DNA from: Escarpia spicata | Taxonomy: Eukaryota; Annelida; Polychaeta; Sabellida; Siboglinidae | DNA length: 64,000 bases | Direction of reading: 5' to 3' | Assembly (NCBI GenBank): GCA_963995525.1 | Contig: OZ023205.1 | Coordinates: 67,095,298 to 67,159,297 of the forward strand | In this document: one piece after another, positions 13,140-25,934 of the stretch | Position numbering within the stretch: the stretch's first letter is position 1 | Layout: each line of letters starts with the position of its first letter | Translations under genes and position numbers: made by a program | The notes under the pieces: model-generated | Seen by the model: the letters and a program-made list of their open reading frames with translations, nothing else | Databases searched by the model: none | What the model was told of the DNA's origin: nothing

Positions 13140-14030
13140 GTAACACTATCATTATGTTGTGACAAATTCATTAATATTGTCAACACAAACCTGTCTAGAA
13201 TAACTGGAGTGATGGTCAGAGAAAGTTGTGTCCTAGGAACTACAAGCTTACTTACTTTATATTACTCACTGTTCTTACCAATACTGTGCTACTGCTGCGA
13301 AATATGGGGAAATGTATGTATTACTAATGTGCACTGTATTATAGTGATACAGAAAAAGGTGGTCAGACTGATACGTGGTGTAGGTAGACTTCATCATACC
13401 AACACGCTACGTGTAGGGTGTCGCAATGACCCTATGTATTGGGACACGTAAAAATAATTAAATTATTAGCTGTCCCAAAACATGCGGTGCACAAAAATAA
13501 TTCTCAGATTCACTGTCTCAATAGTTACGGATGCAAACAAGTCCTGACTTCATTTCGTCCACGTCTATTACCTTACAACTAACTATTTTTGAGTGTCTAC
13601 ATCCATACATGTGTGTGAATACGTTGGGACAAAAACAATTATATTTATTAAGGTGTCCTAAAACATACGGTACAGAAAAATAATAGTTTTTCTAGATTTT
13701 TAGGGTGTCCAAAACATACGGTCGTTACGGTACTTAAATTTCAAGATTTAGTATGTTTGAAAATTTGTTCAATAATGTATAAAACATACAATACACCAGT
13801 ACATGTAAATGTTCAGTGTTTCTTTACGAAACGTACAAATTTACGTCCATCTCGAGTTCAGTGTCAATATATACATCAATGTATCCGAACAATTTTAAGT
13901 CGCAGTGTTTATCAATTTATGGTGTAAAGTGTTGGAGCTCACTACCAGCCCGTACTACAATGAAGACAACCTTTCATGCATTAAACAAATTAAAAACCAA
14001 TTTGTTCATTATATATTGATAACAAATACC
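13140..14030 (+). pseudogene. LINE reverse transcriptase C-terminal fragment, interrupted
   Basis: The plus strand reads TSLLTLYYSLFLPILCYCCE then IWGN...VIQKKVVRLIRGVGRLHHTN, the post-catalytic region of CR1/L2-type reverse transcriptases. The frame breaks near 13430 and resumes from about 13735 (LKFQDLV...). The intervening 300 bp looks inserted and carries three copies of a GTGTCC-AAAACATACGGT motif. Confidence 0.75.
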
Positions 14031-15000
14031 TTGATAAAATAGGCCAAAAGGCCCTGAAATCCTTTGGACTATATTGTGAGTTTGTAATTATTAATGCAAT
14101 GTTTTTTGGTGAATCATAGTTACAGATCATTAAGGGTTATGATGGAAGTAAAAAGTTGACATGTTTAGTGGAGACTATATGCATGCCAGTGAAGATAGAC
14201 CTGGAAATCAAATATTTGAGTAAACCATTTCGTGAAGATTGCATGTATTAGTTAATGTGTTATTAAAAATGTATCCCGATACTCTGCTATTTAGGCCAAT
14301 TTCCAGTGGTTGTAGAAACCTTGCAGGAGAGTTGGTGAGCTGCAATCTCGCATGTAGCACAGTTAAAGGTTGTGTGTGCACATTTTCTGTTCTCATTTTG
14401 CCCCTACCACCCTCCCCAAGAATGGAAAGAAAAAGATGAACTATGATAAAACTTTATTTGTTCACAAGGTACATTTACACAGCATACATTTTGACTTAAA
14501 AACAGTAGCAATTAATAACATAATACTGATTGAATTGGAGTGAAGTAATACCTGCAACTTGTATAATAAAACATGTGAATAATATTCCTTATAATTTTGA
14601 CTAAATATGCTTTAACCTTTTCGAGTATACCCAAGCTATTTTATACATTATTTTACACCTAAGTTATTTTATTTTAATCCTAGATCATATCTTTATATTG
14701 CATTGATAATAATGTCTATTGCTGTTTTAAAGTTTCTCAAGTTCTGCCAGTGCAGTAGGGATTTCCTAGGTACAGGCCACATGGAGGCATTCCGTTTGAC
14801 ACTGGGACAATGGCAGGCAGTGAGTGGAGACTAGTCCAATACACAGGCTTACAGCATAATCTCTTACACTAGGCCACTCCAGTCAGCCACCCCAGTAATC
14901 AGAGATAGGGCAAGTCCACTATCCAGTTATAAATAGAGATCAGTGCAGATCTACTGCAGGAGGCTTACAGCAGTAGGGAAATAGTAGGGACATTTAGTAT
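14030..15000. other. Unique AT-rich sequence
   Basis: Nothing recognised. Confidence 0.5.
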
Positions 15001-15004
15001 TTTG

Positions 15005-15286
15005 GGGGGGCCCTGAGGTGCCCTTAGAATGATTCAATCAAATACAGATTTCTTGTGTATAGTGGCACTATCACATGAAATGTCTATATGCAAAATCAGA
15101 AAAAAAGGTTACTGAAGGTTTTTGAAAAAATTGGCAAAATGTTAAAATTTACCAGTTTCGGGGGACATGTGGGCCCTTAGATTGAATCATTCTAAGTTAG
15201 AATGATTCCATCAAATACAGATGTCTTGTGCATAGTGGCAGTCCCTAAGATAGGTCTATGCAAAATTAGACAAAAAGTTGCTGATT
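15005..15286 (+). repeat. Diverged duplication of about 110 bp
   Basis: GCCCTTAGAATGATTCAATC...AAATACAGATTTCTTGTG at 15018 recurs in altered form at 15172-15260. It lies immediately before the 69/71-bp minisatellite. Confidence 0.7.
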
Positions 15287-15782
15287 TGTGTCATTGATGC
15301 TCTCTCTGTCAATACGACCCCCTCACAGACCAACGACCCAGTAGAAACACCAGGCTTTGTCATTGATGCTCTCTCTGTCAATACGACCCCCTCACACACC
15401 AACGATCCAGTAGAAACACCAGGCTTTGTGTCATTGATGCTCTCTCTGTCAATAAGACCCCCTCACAGACCAATGACCTAGTAGAAACACCAGGCTTTGT
15501 CATTGATGCTCTCTCTGTCAATACGACCCCCTCACACACCAACGACCCAGTAGAAACACCAGGCTTTGTGTCATTGATGCTCTCTTTGTCAATAAGACCC
15601 CCTCACAGACCAATGACCTAGTAGAAACACCAGGCTTTGTCATTGATGCTCTCTCTGTCAATAAGACCCCCTCACACACCAACGACCCAGTAGAAACACC
15701 AGGCTTTGTTTCATTGATGTAGTGTAAAAACTCATGCTATCCCCTCACACACCAATGACCCAGCAAAAAACCAGGCTTTGTC
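15287..15782 (+). repeat. 69/71-bp alternating minisatellite (about 7 units)
   Basis: The unit core is GTCATTGATGCTCTCTCTGT...GTAGAAACACCAGGCTTT. Units alternate between a GTGT-start type with ACAGACCAATGACCTA and a GT-start type with ACACACCAACGACCCA, giving a dimer of about 140 bp. Confidence 0.92.
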
Positions 15783-16059
15783 TTTTAAGCTGATGCTTGA
15801 ATGCTGATGCTGAGAATGCTGAGTTTTTGCCGCAGCAAGAGGGAGGTGCTAAAATAACCTACCAGAGCAATCAATATATGCCCAGTGGTGTCGACACATC
15901 ACTCGCTCCAAGCACAATATGGCGTTCTATGCTAATACCATCTACGCTGTCGCTGGAAATTACATTCTCCATTTCTCTTACATAGAATCTATTATTTTCC
16001 TCATAGTTTATTGTTTCAGAAAACGGGTTCTTAATATTAACAATAATATGATAAAATAT

Positions 16060-16325
16060 AGGTGTAACTGTAGAGAAATTTATAATGGGCCCGTGTGTTC
16101 CTGCTGGTCAAAAATATTAACTATATTATATACCTTTTTTACATATTTATTTTTTCTTCTATTGTTATTACGTTTTTATCTCTGAACTTATTAGTTTGGT
16201 TTACTCATTTATATATTTTACTTATTATTTTTAATGGTGTACCTTTTATTCCTATTTGTATGTATTACTTAATTGTACATGTACTATTGGTTTTTGTACC
16301 TGAAATAAACAGCATTCATTCATTC
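16060..16325 (+). mobile_element. 3' end of a LINE-type element
   Basis: AT-rich 3' UTR-like sequence containing GGGCCCGTGTGTTCCTGCTG and ending AATAAACAGCATTCATTCAT, an (ATTC)n tail as used by several LINE families. A related TTTATGGGGCCGGCTTAGTT stretch lies near 24172. Confidence 0.5.
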
Positions 16326-16329
16326 ATAG

Positions 16330-16893
16330 GTCAACACACACAAATTACTGTACACAATATTTTCAATAAGTGTATTTCTACAATTTTTTGGTATGATAAA
16401 ATCAATTGTTTTACTGATGAGGCTAATCTCCATTAACCTGAATGTCCAACTTAAATTGTTTGTAAATAATTTAGAACAAACCTATTATTAACTGCATGAT
16501 TCTGCAGTACCGTTATGTAAAGAAGTGTAACTGGCAACAGCAGCAATTAAATGGTCATGGAAATGAGTTCAAATTCACTGTTCAAAATAACACAATGGTG
16601 GTCACTGGTTTGTTTCTCTGTGGGTGGGTGAAAGCCAACAAATAGTTATAACCTTACAAAATGCCACATCACGCTAGATTTCACACGCCTTCTCAGATTC
16701 TCCCACAAGCCACTGGTCAATAATGCAGGCCGAATCGACCAGGCTCACCACAATATGATGTTAGTCTCTGTGGCTGGTGCAGTGGTTTGCACACACGTAC
16801 AACATGGTGACATTGTGTCATTATTTCTGATAATGTGCAGTATCTGCTTGAAGTGTGCTGCTAGCATGCTACTAGAACAGCCAACGCCCATAA
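16330..16893. other. Unique sequence
   Basis: Nothing recognised. Confidence 0.5.
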
Positions 16894-16894
16894 A

Positions 16895-17560
16895 TCAAGA
16901 CAAATGCAGACACGCAAAGACAAACACAAGGGATCACACATGCAAAGACAAATACAAGCGATCACACACGCAAAGACAAACACAAGTGATCACACACGCA
17001 AAGACAAACACAAGGGATCACACACGCAAAGATAAACACAAGCGATCACATGCGCAAAGATAAACACAAGCGATCACACACGCAAAGACAAACACAAGCG
17101 ATCACACACGCAAAAACAAACACAAGGGATCACACACGCAAAGATAAACACAAGCGATCACACACGCAAAGACAAACACAAGCGATCACACACGCAAAAA
17201 CAAACACAAGCGATCACACACGCAAAGACAAACACAAGCGATGAAACACGCAAAGACAAACACAAGGGATCACACATGCAAAGACAAACACAAGCGATCA
17301 CACACGCAAAGACAAACACAAGCGATCACACACGCAAAGACAAACACAAGCGATCACACACGCAAAGACAAACACAAGCGACCACACACGCAAAGACAAA
17401 CACAAGCGATCACACACGCAAAGACAAACACAAGCGATCACACACGCAAAGATAAACACAAGCGATGAAACACGCAAAGACAAACACAAGGGATCACACA
17501 CGCAAAGACAAACACAAGCGATCACACACGCAAAGACAAACACAAAGGATCACACACAAG
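16895..17560 (+). repeat. 28-bp minisatellite (about 23 units)
   Basis: The unit is ACACACGCAAAGACAAACAC plus AAGCGATC. Variants include GGGATC, GATAAACAC and GATGAAACAC, some repeating as blocks. Confidence 0.95.
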
Positions 17561-18703
17561 CATTCATGGATATAATGATACAGTACAAACATGTATCATG
17601 CACGCGTATGTAGATGAATGGACTGGAATTATATAATGCTCAATTACCAGAAATTAAAAGGAATTTATACCAAAACCACTTTAAGATTAGTCTTTTTGAT
17701 AATCTTCCTCAAATACATATATAACTCATGACTCTATATTAATAATTAGTTATAATACCAGGTTACCATGGCTAGAGCATTGTTGAGCGCCAATGAGCGG
17801 GGACATGGCATTGGACGATGTAATGCTAGTTTGGGTCTATATTGGTTAGAAATTTTCAAATTTTCATAGTTTTGCATGTTAATATATACATTGGTATAAT
17901 ATAGTAATAATTATACAAATATATTGTTTACTATACACTGTCTGGGAAAGAAGTCATTTTATAAACATGTTGACTGACTGTTGGCCAATTAACGACACTT
18001 GACTAGAATGTTAGTTTGAATGCATTGTCTTGAGTAAAGGTCTGTTAATTAATAACGTAGAGCCTAAGTTGAAAACACTAGGGTTGAACATAGGTCAAAA
18101 AACAATTGTTTGCTGACAGCAAATATTGCGCTGTTTTAATTTGTGGTTCGCATATTCTGTCTGCCAAAATATTAGGTCAAGTTATATCAATGCCAATAAG
18201 ACATGTTATCAGTTGTACAACGGGACTATACTGATCAATGTCACACATTATCAGTGTCTAAATTGGTGACTCGGGCACAATTTAAATAACAATACACATG
18301 GACATTATTCTTACATAATACCAAGGATACCAAGTCAAATCACATTTATTGTAACCTCATTAATTTACAAAATCTATTCTAGATAACATTTAGACTACCC
18401 ATTTTTATTTCATTGAACTACAATGTTTAAACATAATCTGATTGGTGTCTGTTTATATACAAACATCAGTATTGTCTTTCGGAATCAGAAGGGCAACAAA
18501 ACATAAACACTTAACAATCTTATAAATGTATCCTGAAAATAATCTGACTGATACAATCAGGTATTTTAACATATCATTTAATGTTTTTTTTAAATCCATA
18601 ATTTTATACAAAATATTGTATATTACATAAATTAGTGGTTAAATTTATACAAAACAATTATATACTTCATAATGTCAAATCCAGTTGAACAATGTATACA
18701 ATG
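17560..18703. other. Unique AT-rich sequence
   Basis: Nothing recognised. Confidence 0.55.
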
Positions 18704-18955
18704 CAATGGCACAGTGACTAGAGCATCACACTCTCAATCGAGACAACCCGGGTTCGAATCCTGTACCGCCGTGTAGAACCTTGGGCAAGTTCGTTCACTG
18801 TATGCGCATTAATTGGAGCATGGCTGATTGCTTCCCAGAGAAGTCGAGATGGTGATCGATTGAACAGGTCTGCTAGTGAGTAAAGTGTAAAGTGCTTTGA
18901 GCAGTCCTGAGGACTGGATACTGCGCTGTATAAGAACTGACCTTTACCTTTTTTA
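18704..18955 (+). mobile_element. tRNA-derived SINE, copy 2 (internally shortened)
   Basis: The best-preserved head: ACCCGGGTTCGAATCCTGTA is a near-perfect box B. Compared with copy 1, about 80 bp of the body is missing after GGGCAAGTTCG. The tail GTAAAGTGCTTTGAGCAGTC...GCGCTGTATAAGAAC is intact. Confidence 0.9.
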
Positions 18956-18959
18956 CCTG

Positions 18960-20287
18960 TACTTACATAGTTCCGTATTCCCTCCCCCCTCCAGTTGGAC
19001 TGATCCTGCGGGGTCTCATTAGAGAACTAGAAGTCTACATAATTAATGAATGCACACCATTAATCTAACACACCTATTTGTTATACATGTTAGATCTTGC
19101 CAGCGATTACAAAGTGATGTCTTTGTTAATAAGTGTGGAAACCAAAGTTAGTGGACTGGCATGCATTCACGTTTGAAAACAATAAAAAAGAACATTGTGC
19201 ACAGATCAATGCTCAACAAAGTCAAAAATTTATATCCTTTTTGCATTGGCATGCATACATATCATTACCATGAATATAGGTGGAGAATAAAAGCTACCGT
19301 TCATTAATATTCAATTATTATAAAATATTTTTAATATCCTATAATTATATATAATCATTATCAATGCAGTGAACCTTGCTATGTAGTTGCATACAACAAA
19401 TGAAACTTAGTAGCGCAGCATCATGGAAAGACACTTTTTAAGGGGATATGGTTCATAACACAGATTATAATTGTTTTATTGTTTAAAGAAAACATTTTTT
19501 TTTTAATTAATCAATTTTTTACACGTGAAAAGACTTCCAGATAGCTCACAAATTATAAAAAAAACAATCGGTTAAATTAATTATTTACATACACTCGTAG
19601 GATTGACGGACTGGTGACAGTGTACAGACAGATAGATCTACATAATAGGCTACAGATTCAGTCAGTATTACTGGGATCACTGGTACTAAAACAGAAAAAT
19701 AAGGCCAGCAAGAGTAGGAACTGCTTGTCCCAAATGATTCCAGCCCCATGAGAAGTGTCAAACACCAACTAGGTATTATAATGACTCGCTCGATAATATA
19801 CAGAAACGAGGCTTTTACGCTACTCTAGAGAGAGTGCCAACAGTTTCCTGTTGCAGATTACAGGAGTGACCTGTGACATATACCGTCACAAAGTCAATCT
19901 TTCGTTATATTTAACCATGTCTTGCTCATATATTTAGCAATCAGATGGCACCATACACATCTCCCATCATACAGTGATTTTAAACGATCACAAATCGTTC
20001 ACTTTATGACAGATTAACACGAGTAAGCGGTACAGCTGGACTAACCAATCACACATTGAGAGGATGCAGTTTATTTTCTAAACACTCGATCCCATAATTA
20101 AGTTTTTTACTTGTCTTGTCTTTTAGCAAACCACCTTGTTGCTTGTTTGGTGTCCGGCCATGTAGTGGCCAGGCAGTCACCTTCTGTCTTGTGAGGCAAT
20201 ACTTGTCATAATTGCCTCATGTTGGTAGACTTCTAGCATGACACCTCACACACAGGTTTGTCCAGTATGCTTTGGTGTCCACATCTG
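18960..20287. other. Unique AT-rich sequence
   Basis: Nothing recognised. Confidence 0.55.
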
Positions 20288-20289
20288 AA

Positions 20290-21390
20290 TCATCAGTAAG
20301 ACTTCAAGTGTCCACAACTGAATGGCCAGTAAGACTTCAGTGTCCACAGCTGAATGGCCAGTAAGACTTTAATGTCCACAGCTGAATCACCAGTAAGACT
20401 TTATTGTCCACAGCTGAATCGCCAGTAAGACTTTATTGTCCACAACTGAATAGCCAGTAAGACTTTAGTGTCCACAGCTGAATCGCCAGTAAGACTTTGG
20501 TGTCTACAGCTGAATCACCAGTAAGACTAGTGTCCACAGCTGAATCGCTACTAAGACTTTGGTGTCCACTGCTGAATCGCCAGTAAGACTTTGGTGTCCA
20601 CTGCTGAATCGCCAGTAAGACTTTGGTGTCCACTGCTGAATCGCCAGTAAGACTTTGCTGTCTACAGCTGAATCGCCAGTAAGACTTTATTGTCCACAAC
20701 TGACTAGCCAGTAAGACTTTGGTGTCCACAGCTGAATTGCCAGTAAGACTTTGGTGTCCGCAGCTGAATCACCAGTAAGACTAGTGTCCACAGCTGAATC
20801 GCCAGTAAGACTTTGGTGTCCACAGCTGAATCGCCAGTAAGACTAGTGTCCACAGCTGAATCGCCAGTAAGACTTTGGTGTCCACAGCTGAATCGCCAGA
20901 AAGACTTTGGTGTCCACAGCTGAATCGCCAGTAAGACTAGTGTCCACAGCTGAATCGCCAGTAAGACTTTGGTGTCCACAGCTGAATCGCCAGTAAGACT
21001 TTGGTGTCCACAGCTGAATCGCCAGTAAGACTAGTGTCCACAGCTGAATCGCCAGTAAGACTTTGGTGTCCACAGCTGAATCGCCAGTAAGACTTTGGTG
21101 TCCACAGCTGAATCGCCAGTAAGACTTTGATGTCCACAGCTGAATCGCCAGTAAGACTTTGGTGTCCACAGCTGAATCGCCAGTAAGACTTTATTGTCCA
21201 CAGCTGAATCGCCAGTAAGACTTTGGTGTCTACAGCTGAATCGCCAGTAAGACTAGTGTCCACAGTTGAATCGCCAGTAAGACTTTGGTGTCCACAGCTG
21301 AATCATCAGTAAGACTAGTGTCCACTGCTGAATCGCCAACTGGTTAGATTTAAAATTCAATGTCCACAGCTGAATGCCAGTAACACTTTG
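20290..21390 (+). repeat. 30/32-bp minisatellite (about 35 units)
   Basis: The long unit is GTGTCCACAGCTGAATCGCC plus AGTAAGACTTTG (32 bp); the short unit ends AGTAAGACTA (30 bp). Short units recur at 20844, 20938 and 21032, a 94-bp (32+32+30) higher-order step. Each unit carries CACAG, 11 bases, then CCAGTAAGA-like sequence, which resembles a paired acceptor and donor. Confidence 0.94.
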
Positions 21391-24300
21391 GAACATTTGA
21401 CCAAGATATGGGACGGGAGATTCGTACTAAGATTACATTTTGTTGCGTTGTGTAGGTACTACCCTACTCGTAATTTCTATTTCTCTAAATTTTTTGGTCA
21501 ATTTGACAAACAATTTCCATAATAATTATAATACAATTGCATCATTACTACAGAATAGAACTAGTTGTCCATGAAATACAGAATTTGTAACTGAGCCTGA
21601 ACTCAGGTGTGATGAATTAATAATTGTTTCTAACCTGACATGTTTATTTTGGTCTATCATGATAAGCAATACATCCTACACATGACTGTCCAGTAGTCAC
21701 ACATGAAGATAGTAAAACACCTGTTAACTACTTAAACAAGGAAGATTTCGATGTTCACATTTTCTGTGCAACTGTGACATTTAGAGGATGCTTATTTCCG
21801 TTGTAGTCATGACCTTTTGATTTCTGGATCAATACATAAAACACTTAAAATTGCATTAAGTTGGAAGAACAAATGGGATTTTATTTTTACACAAACGCTT
21901 TGGTGGCGAGGTACTATAAAATTAGTATGATTATGATCACATGAAAGGTTAGAGTGGCTGTAAGTGGGTGCATCTTGACTGGACAATGCAATTAAATGAG
22001 CTGTAAAAATCTGACTTGAGGTATGCTAGAGGAATGGATCTTAAAGTTTATATAAAGTGCATCCTGTAATAAATAACAAACCATTAGCTTTCCCGGACTC
22101 TTTCTTTGAACAACAACCTGACAGCAGTGAAGGACAGCCTCTCTCCTGGGAACAGGGCTGTCTGCACAAGTCATTTGGCTATAATCACCATGCTAAGCAC
22201 CCCAGCTGCATTTAACAAAGCATCAATGAAGGTGAAAATCCATAAGTACAGTATTTGTACTGACACCAGTGTAAATCTAGCATTAATAGTCCCATATGAA
22301 GGACTTTTGTAAACAAATATTGGTGAAAAGGTTTAGCCAGAAAAAAAGAACATACATGTAGTATTCACGAATAAATACTATAAATAGAAGATATTGTTTT
22401 CAACAATAAAGATTGGTCTTTTTGATTTATATGAAAAAAGTGTTGAGAAAAGTGATATTGTAATAGGCATGTTGATTCACTGGAATTTTTTTTTTAAATT
22501 AAAATCTCAGAACACAAATTTAAAATAGTTGAAAACCAGAGTTGGAGCGAAACATTGTAAATAACCAGTTTGTGCTGCGTTTGCTCTGAACTATAGTCTT
22601 TACAGTTTGAATTACACCAATGAGGAAAGTATTTATTTAATGCTGACTTCATTTGTTCATATAAAAATAGAGTTAGAACTGTCATAATGTGTATTTAATA
22701 GAACCAAACTACACACTAGCCAGGCCAACCGGGTGGTATGAGTGTGATGACTACTCATTTTACTCCAGACCTTATTTCAAATCAAGGTCATAAAGCCATT
22801 AGATGCCTCCATTTGCACAAAAGCATGTGGGCAACAAAATCACCCTAATGTTTTACTAATGTCTACTGGCTAGAATCCCATCAATGCACAGGCCATTAAT
22901 CAGCCAAACGGAGCTTACTACCAACATATATATGCGGTTGGAGCTCTCAATGCTAATAGAGTTTTGTGCAGCAAATGGATTTGTCATGACTGGATGCAAT
23001 ATCACTATCAGCGAGTAAAAAAGCCACGCTGGTTTCATTCCACATAACGGCACATATATGCCAGTAGAACGACCTTTAAACATAACAGAATGTCAGAAAA
23101 AAAGACAAATGTATCTAGATTATGTACACCCACTTCATGACAAGATATTTTTTAATTTAACCTTTGAAAATACTACCACTTTTATGTCAACTGATACAAC
23201 AAAGTATGATCCAATACAAAGTGCCAGGACCGGAATTGTATTGGTTTTGAATGTAGCACTGCAGAATGATCAGCATGTCGAAATTTTTTATTATGATTGT
23301 AATTTATTTGCCCAAACAAAATATTAATAAAATGTTGCCGACATTTACAAGTCAATTACATAACTATAATTGAATAAACTGATGATATTAACATTAATAA
23401 CTACATCCAGATGATGCAATCTGATCATGAAAACCACTGAGTATCAACCTAGTTAATAAACATTGTGCAGCTCTGCCGATAACACCAGATGCTTTTAACA
23501 ATAGTCCAAAAGATACTATCAGTAAATAGACCAAGGATGATAACTATGTTGTGCATTATTAAATGTACATTGCTAAATTCAATAGTCCTATAGATATATT
23601 AAACAAAATTATCTGGTTCCACGTTCAGTATTTAGTAGAGCTACATCGGCCACATGACACATTTTTCTATAATTCTTGTGTAACAATTTCACTGTCTCAG
23701 TGCAAAGTCAAGAAATAAACTCAGAGATTTCATTGTCTCAGTACAAAGTCAAGAAATAAACTCAGGGCTTCTCATAATAAGTAATGGGGCATATTAGTAT
23801 GATTTTAGTTCATATTTTCAACAAATATAATTACGTTCACACATTGGTCACATCTTGATTTGGACACAACCTTTCATAGGTGGACATTTGTAGTTGTGAA
23901 TCACATGAATGTTTCCGAGAATAGGAGATTATAGTGATTTTCCATGGGAACTAGTAATATTAAGTATTGTAGTCTTCCAGGCTCATGCTTACTATAGTTG
24001 GCTATGTTTCTTCATTTCCACCGGCATTTGCATAGTAAAAGAACACACAGCTTTGTTCAAATGTATATTTGATGATGATGTTCCTGCTCTCCTGCAAGCT
24101 CTCCTGAAACCTAAACTCCCTAATAATTATAAATATTTTATCCATAGCTTGTGTTCATACTCCGTAGACATCTTTATGGGGCCGGCTTAGTTCCAGCAGG
24201 TCAAAATTATATCTGGAAAACAGGCATAGCTCACCTTTTTGTCTTTAACTTAACATTTAAAAGTGATTCACACTATTGTCATTTATTGGCAACTGAAATC

Positions 24301-25050
24301 AAAGTAACACTATGGCGTTAGCCTATGTCAGTTGGTGTGTATAATTTTAGCCTATTGGGACTATGCCTCTACTGAGGTCTGAGCCTGTGGTGTTGGATTA
24401 TACCTAGACTACGTATATTGTTCCATAGATTTCTCAGCTATGCCTATTATCATTGCCTACACATATGCCATAGCCTTACAGATGGTTTACAATTATGCCA
24501 TTTATCATTTTATTACTTTAAATTATGATTATGCTGTGCCTACATCAGTATGTACATACATTACATGTGCATGGGCAATGTGGTTATTGACGTCTTATGC
24601 CAATTGAAACAGCAATATGGCAGGAAACAACGAAATCGTAGAACAAATGAGCTAGCCTAGTGTCAATTAAGTATACATTCATTACTTTGTCATTTAATTA
24701 GTGCACATACACCAGCCGTGGTATCTGTCTGAGCAATTCATTGACACCTCACTTGTTGCGCAGACGAAATGAAATTGAGCGTGACGATTTTACCTCGAGC
24801 GAACCTAATTTAAGTTCTAACCGGGTAACATCCGCTTATCAACAAACCCAACATTGAGTGTGACCCAATTTCTCGACCTCACATCTGACGGATTCACGTC
24901 GTACACATAATGACACCAGCGACCCGTATTTAGATAATCGTTCACGATGACGACCGCGTAACTGTCGGCAAATCGTCACCCGTCACCGTGAGGAAGCTGC
25001 CTTCCAATTCCATATTTGACAGGCGGAGGAGTCAAACGATGTCCAAACTT
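21391..25050. other. Mostly unique AT-rich sequence
   Basis: No exon could be supported. Small features are a 43-bp direct repeat at 23683-23766 (core AAAGTCAAGAAATAAACTCA) and a LINE 3'-UTR-like scrap near 24160-24230. Frames near 22000-22310 and 22860-23330 have no recognised domain. Confidence 0.45.
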
Positions 25051-25052
25051 AC

Positions 25053-25146
25053 CGACGAAGCCTGCTTGGGCCGATAAATGACTCGAGATACCGACGACCA
25101 GGGCGACAGACCAACACCAAACCGTCATTCCCTGGTTGTTTTTCAT
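25053..25146 (-). CDS. Possible first exon with signal peptide, gene unknown
   Basis: ATG at 25146 opens MKNNQGMTVWCWSVALVVGI then SSHLSAQAGFV, a plausible signal peptide with a cleavage site after LSA. The frame then meets GTCG/GTAAGT, a strong donor, at phase 1. A tiny upstream frame (MMK-stop) precedes the ATG. CREB-type sites lie about 155-165 bp upstream. No second exon was identified at lower coordinates, so product and reality are uncertain. Confidence 0.45.
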
Positions 25147-25270
25147 TCTCACTTCATCATGTCCAGCGGGCAGAACGCGGCAAATTAGTATATTTCTGAC
25201 CACCAATGCAGCGAAATCCTTCGCTACTCGTGGTCACCGACGCACTGTTTAGGTCAACTCAATATGGCGA

Positions 25271-25319
25271 ATGCTCATTTTAATATTCATGAGCATCGCG
25301 TGACGTCACAGTGACGTAC
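25271..25319. promoter_or_regulatory. CRE-like sites next to an inverted repeat
   Basis: A perfect TGACGTCA palindrome at 25301-25308 is followed by GTGACGTAC (25311-25319), both CREB/ATF-type sites. Just before them ATGCTCAT and ATGAGCAT (25271-25296) form an inverted repeat around TTTAATATTC. Their position suits a promoter for the minus-strand candidate exon at 25053-25146. Confidence 0.45.
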
Positions 25320-25735
25320 AGGATCGCCCACTTACGCCGCGCTATTCAGCGATTGAGAAACAACGCTAGTAGGTAAACAATCAGGCCTATAGTCTACACT
25401 TTTATAAATACCATTTCGACTAGAGGTCATGGACATATGCTTAACACAACAGCATTTAAACTTGTAGTAACAAAATCATGTTTGCTGACGTACCTGTACT
25501 ACCTGAACGCATGCATAGACAATTCAAGAAAGCCCTGCGAACAATAAATTTAGAATCTGCAACAATGTTTGATATAGACAGTTGTAGGAATATACTTGAT
25601 TTCAGATACTTGCAAACTATTTACTATAATATAGGCTACACATTATGATATGATGCCACTGTAACTTTTCACCAAATCGGTGCATTACATATAAATTATG
25701 TATGTTATATAACATAATTAGGCCTATATGAGATA

Positions 25736-25738
<3 letters not shown>

Positions 25739-25771
<33 letters not shown>
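25739..25771. repeat. (AT)n microsatellite
   Basis: AT dinucleotide run leading into the palindrome at 25773. Confidence 0.95.
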
Positions 25772-25772
<1 letters not shown>

Positions 25773-25824
25773 GATTTTTATGTAGACCTACCCATATATA
25801 TATGGGTAGATCTACATAAAAATC
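25773..25824. repeat. 52-bp near-perfect palindrome
   Basis: The arms GATTTTTATGTAGACCTACC... and its complement meet at a TATATATA centre with a single mismatch. The DNA could extrude a cruciform. Confidence 0.9.
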
Positions 25825-25934
25825 ATAGTATTCTCTAATGTATGAATTCATTGTATTATGGTTGTGTGCATAGCCATAAGTTAATCAGCACGCGTTGCAT
25901 CCATGGGACACAATTTCTTAACATTGTGGATCCA

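Noticed and set aside
8530..21390. Regular repeat arrays as possible CRISPR
   Set aside because: Units are contiguous with no unique spacers, and the window is a eukaryotic nuclear sequence.
23058..23327. 89-residue plus-strand frame
   Set aside because: No recognisable domain, no splice context and no related copy. The frame is too short to support on length alone.
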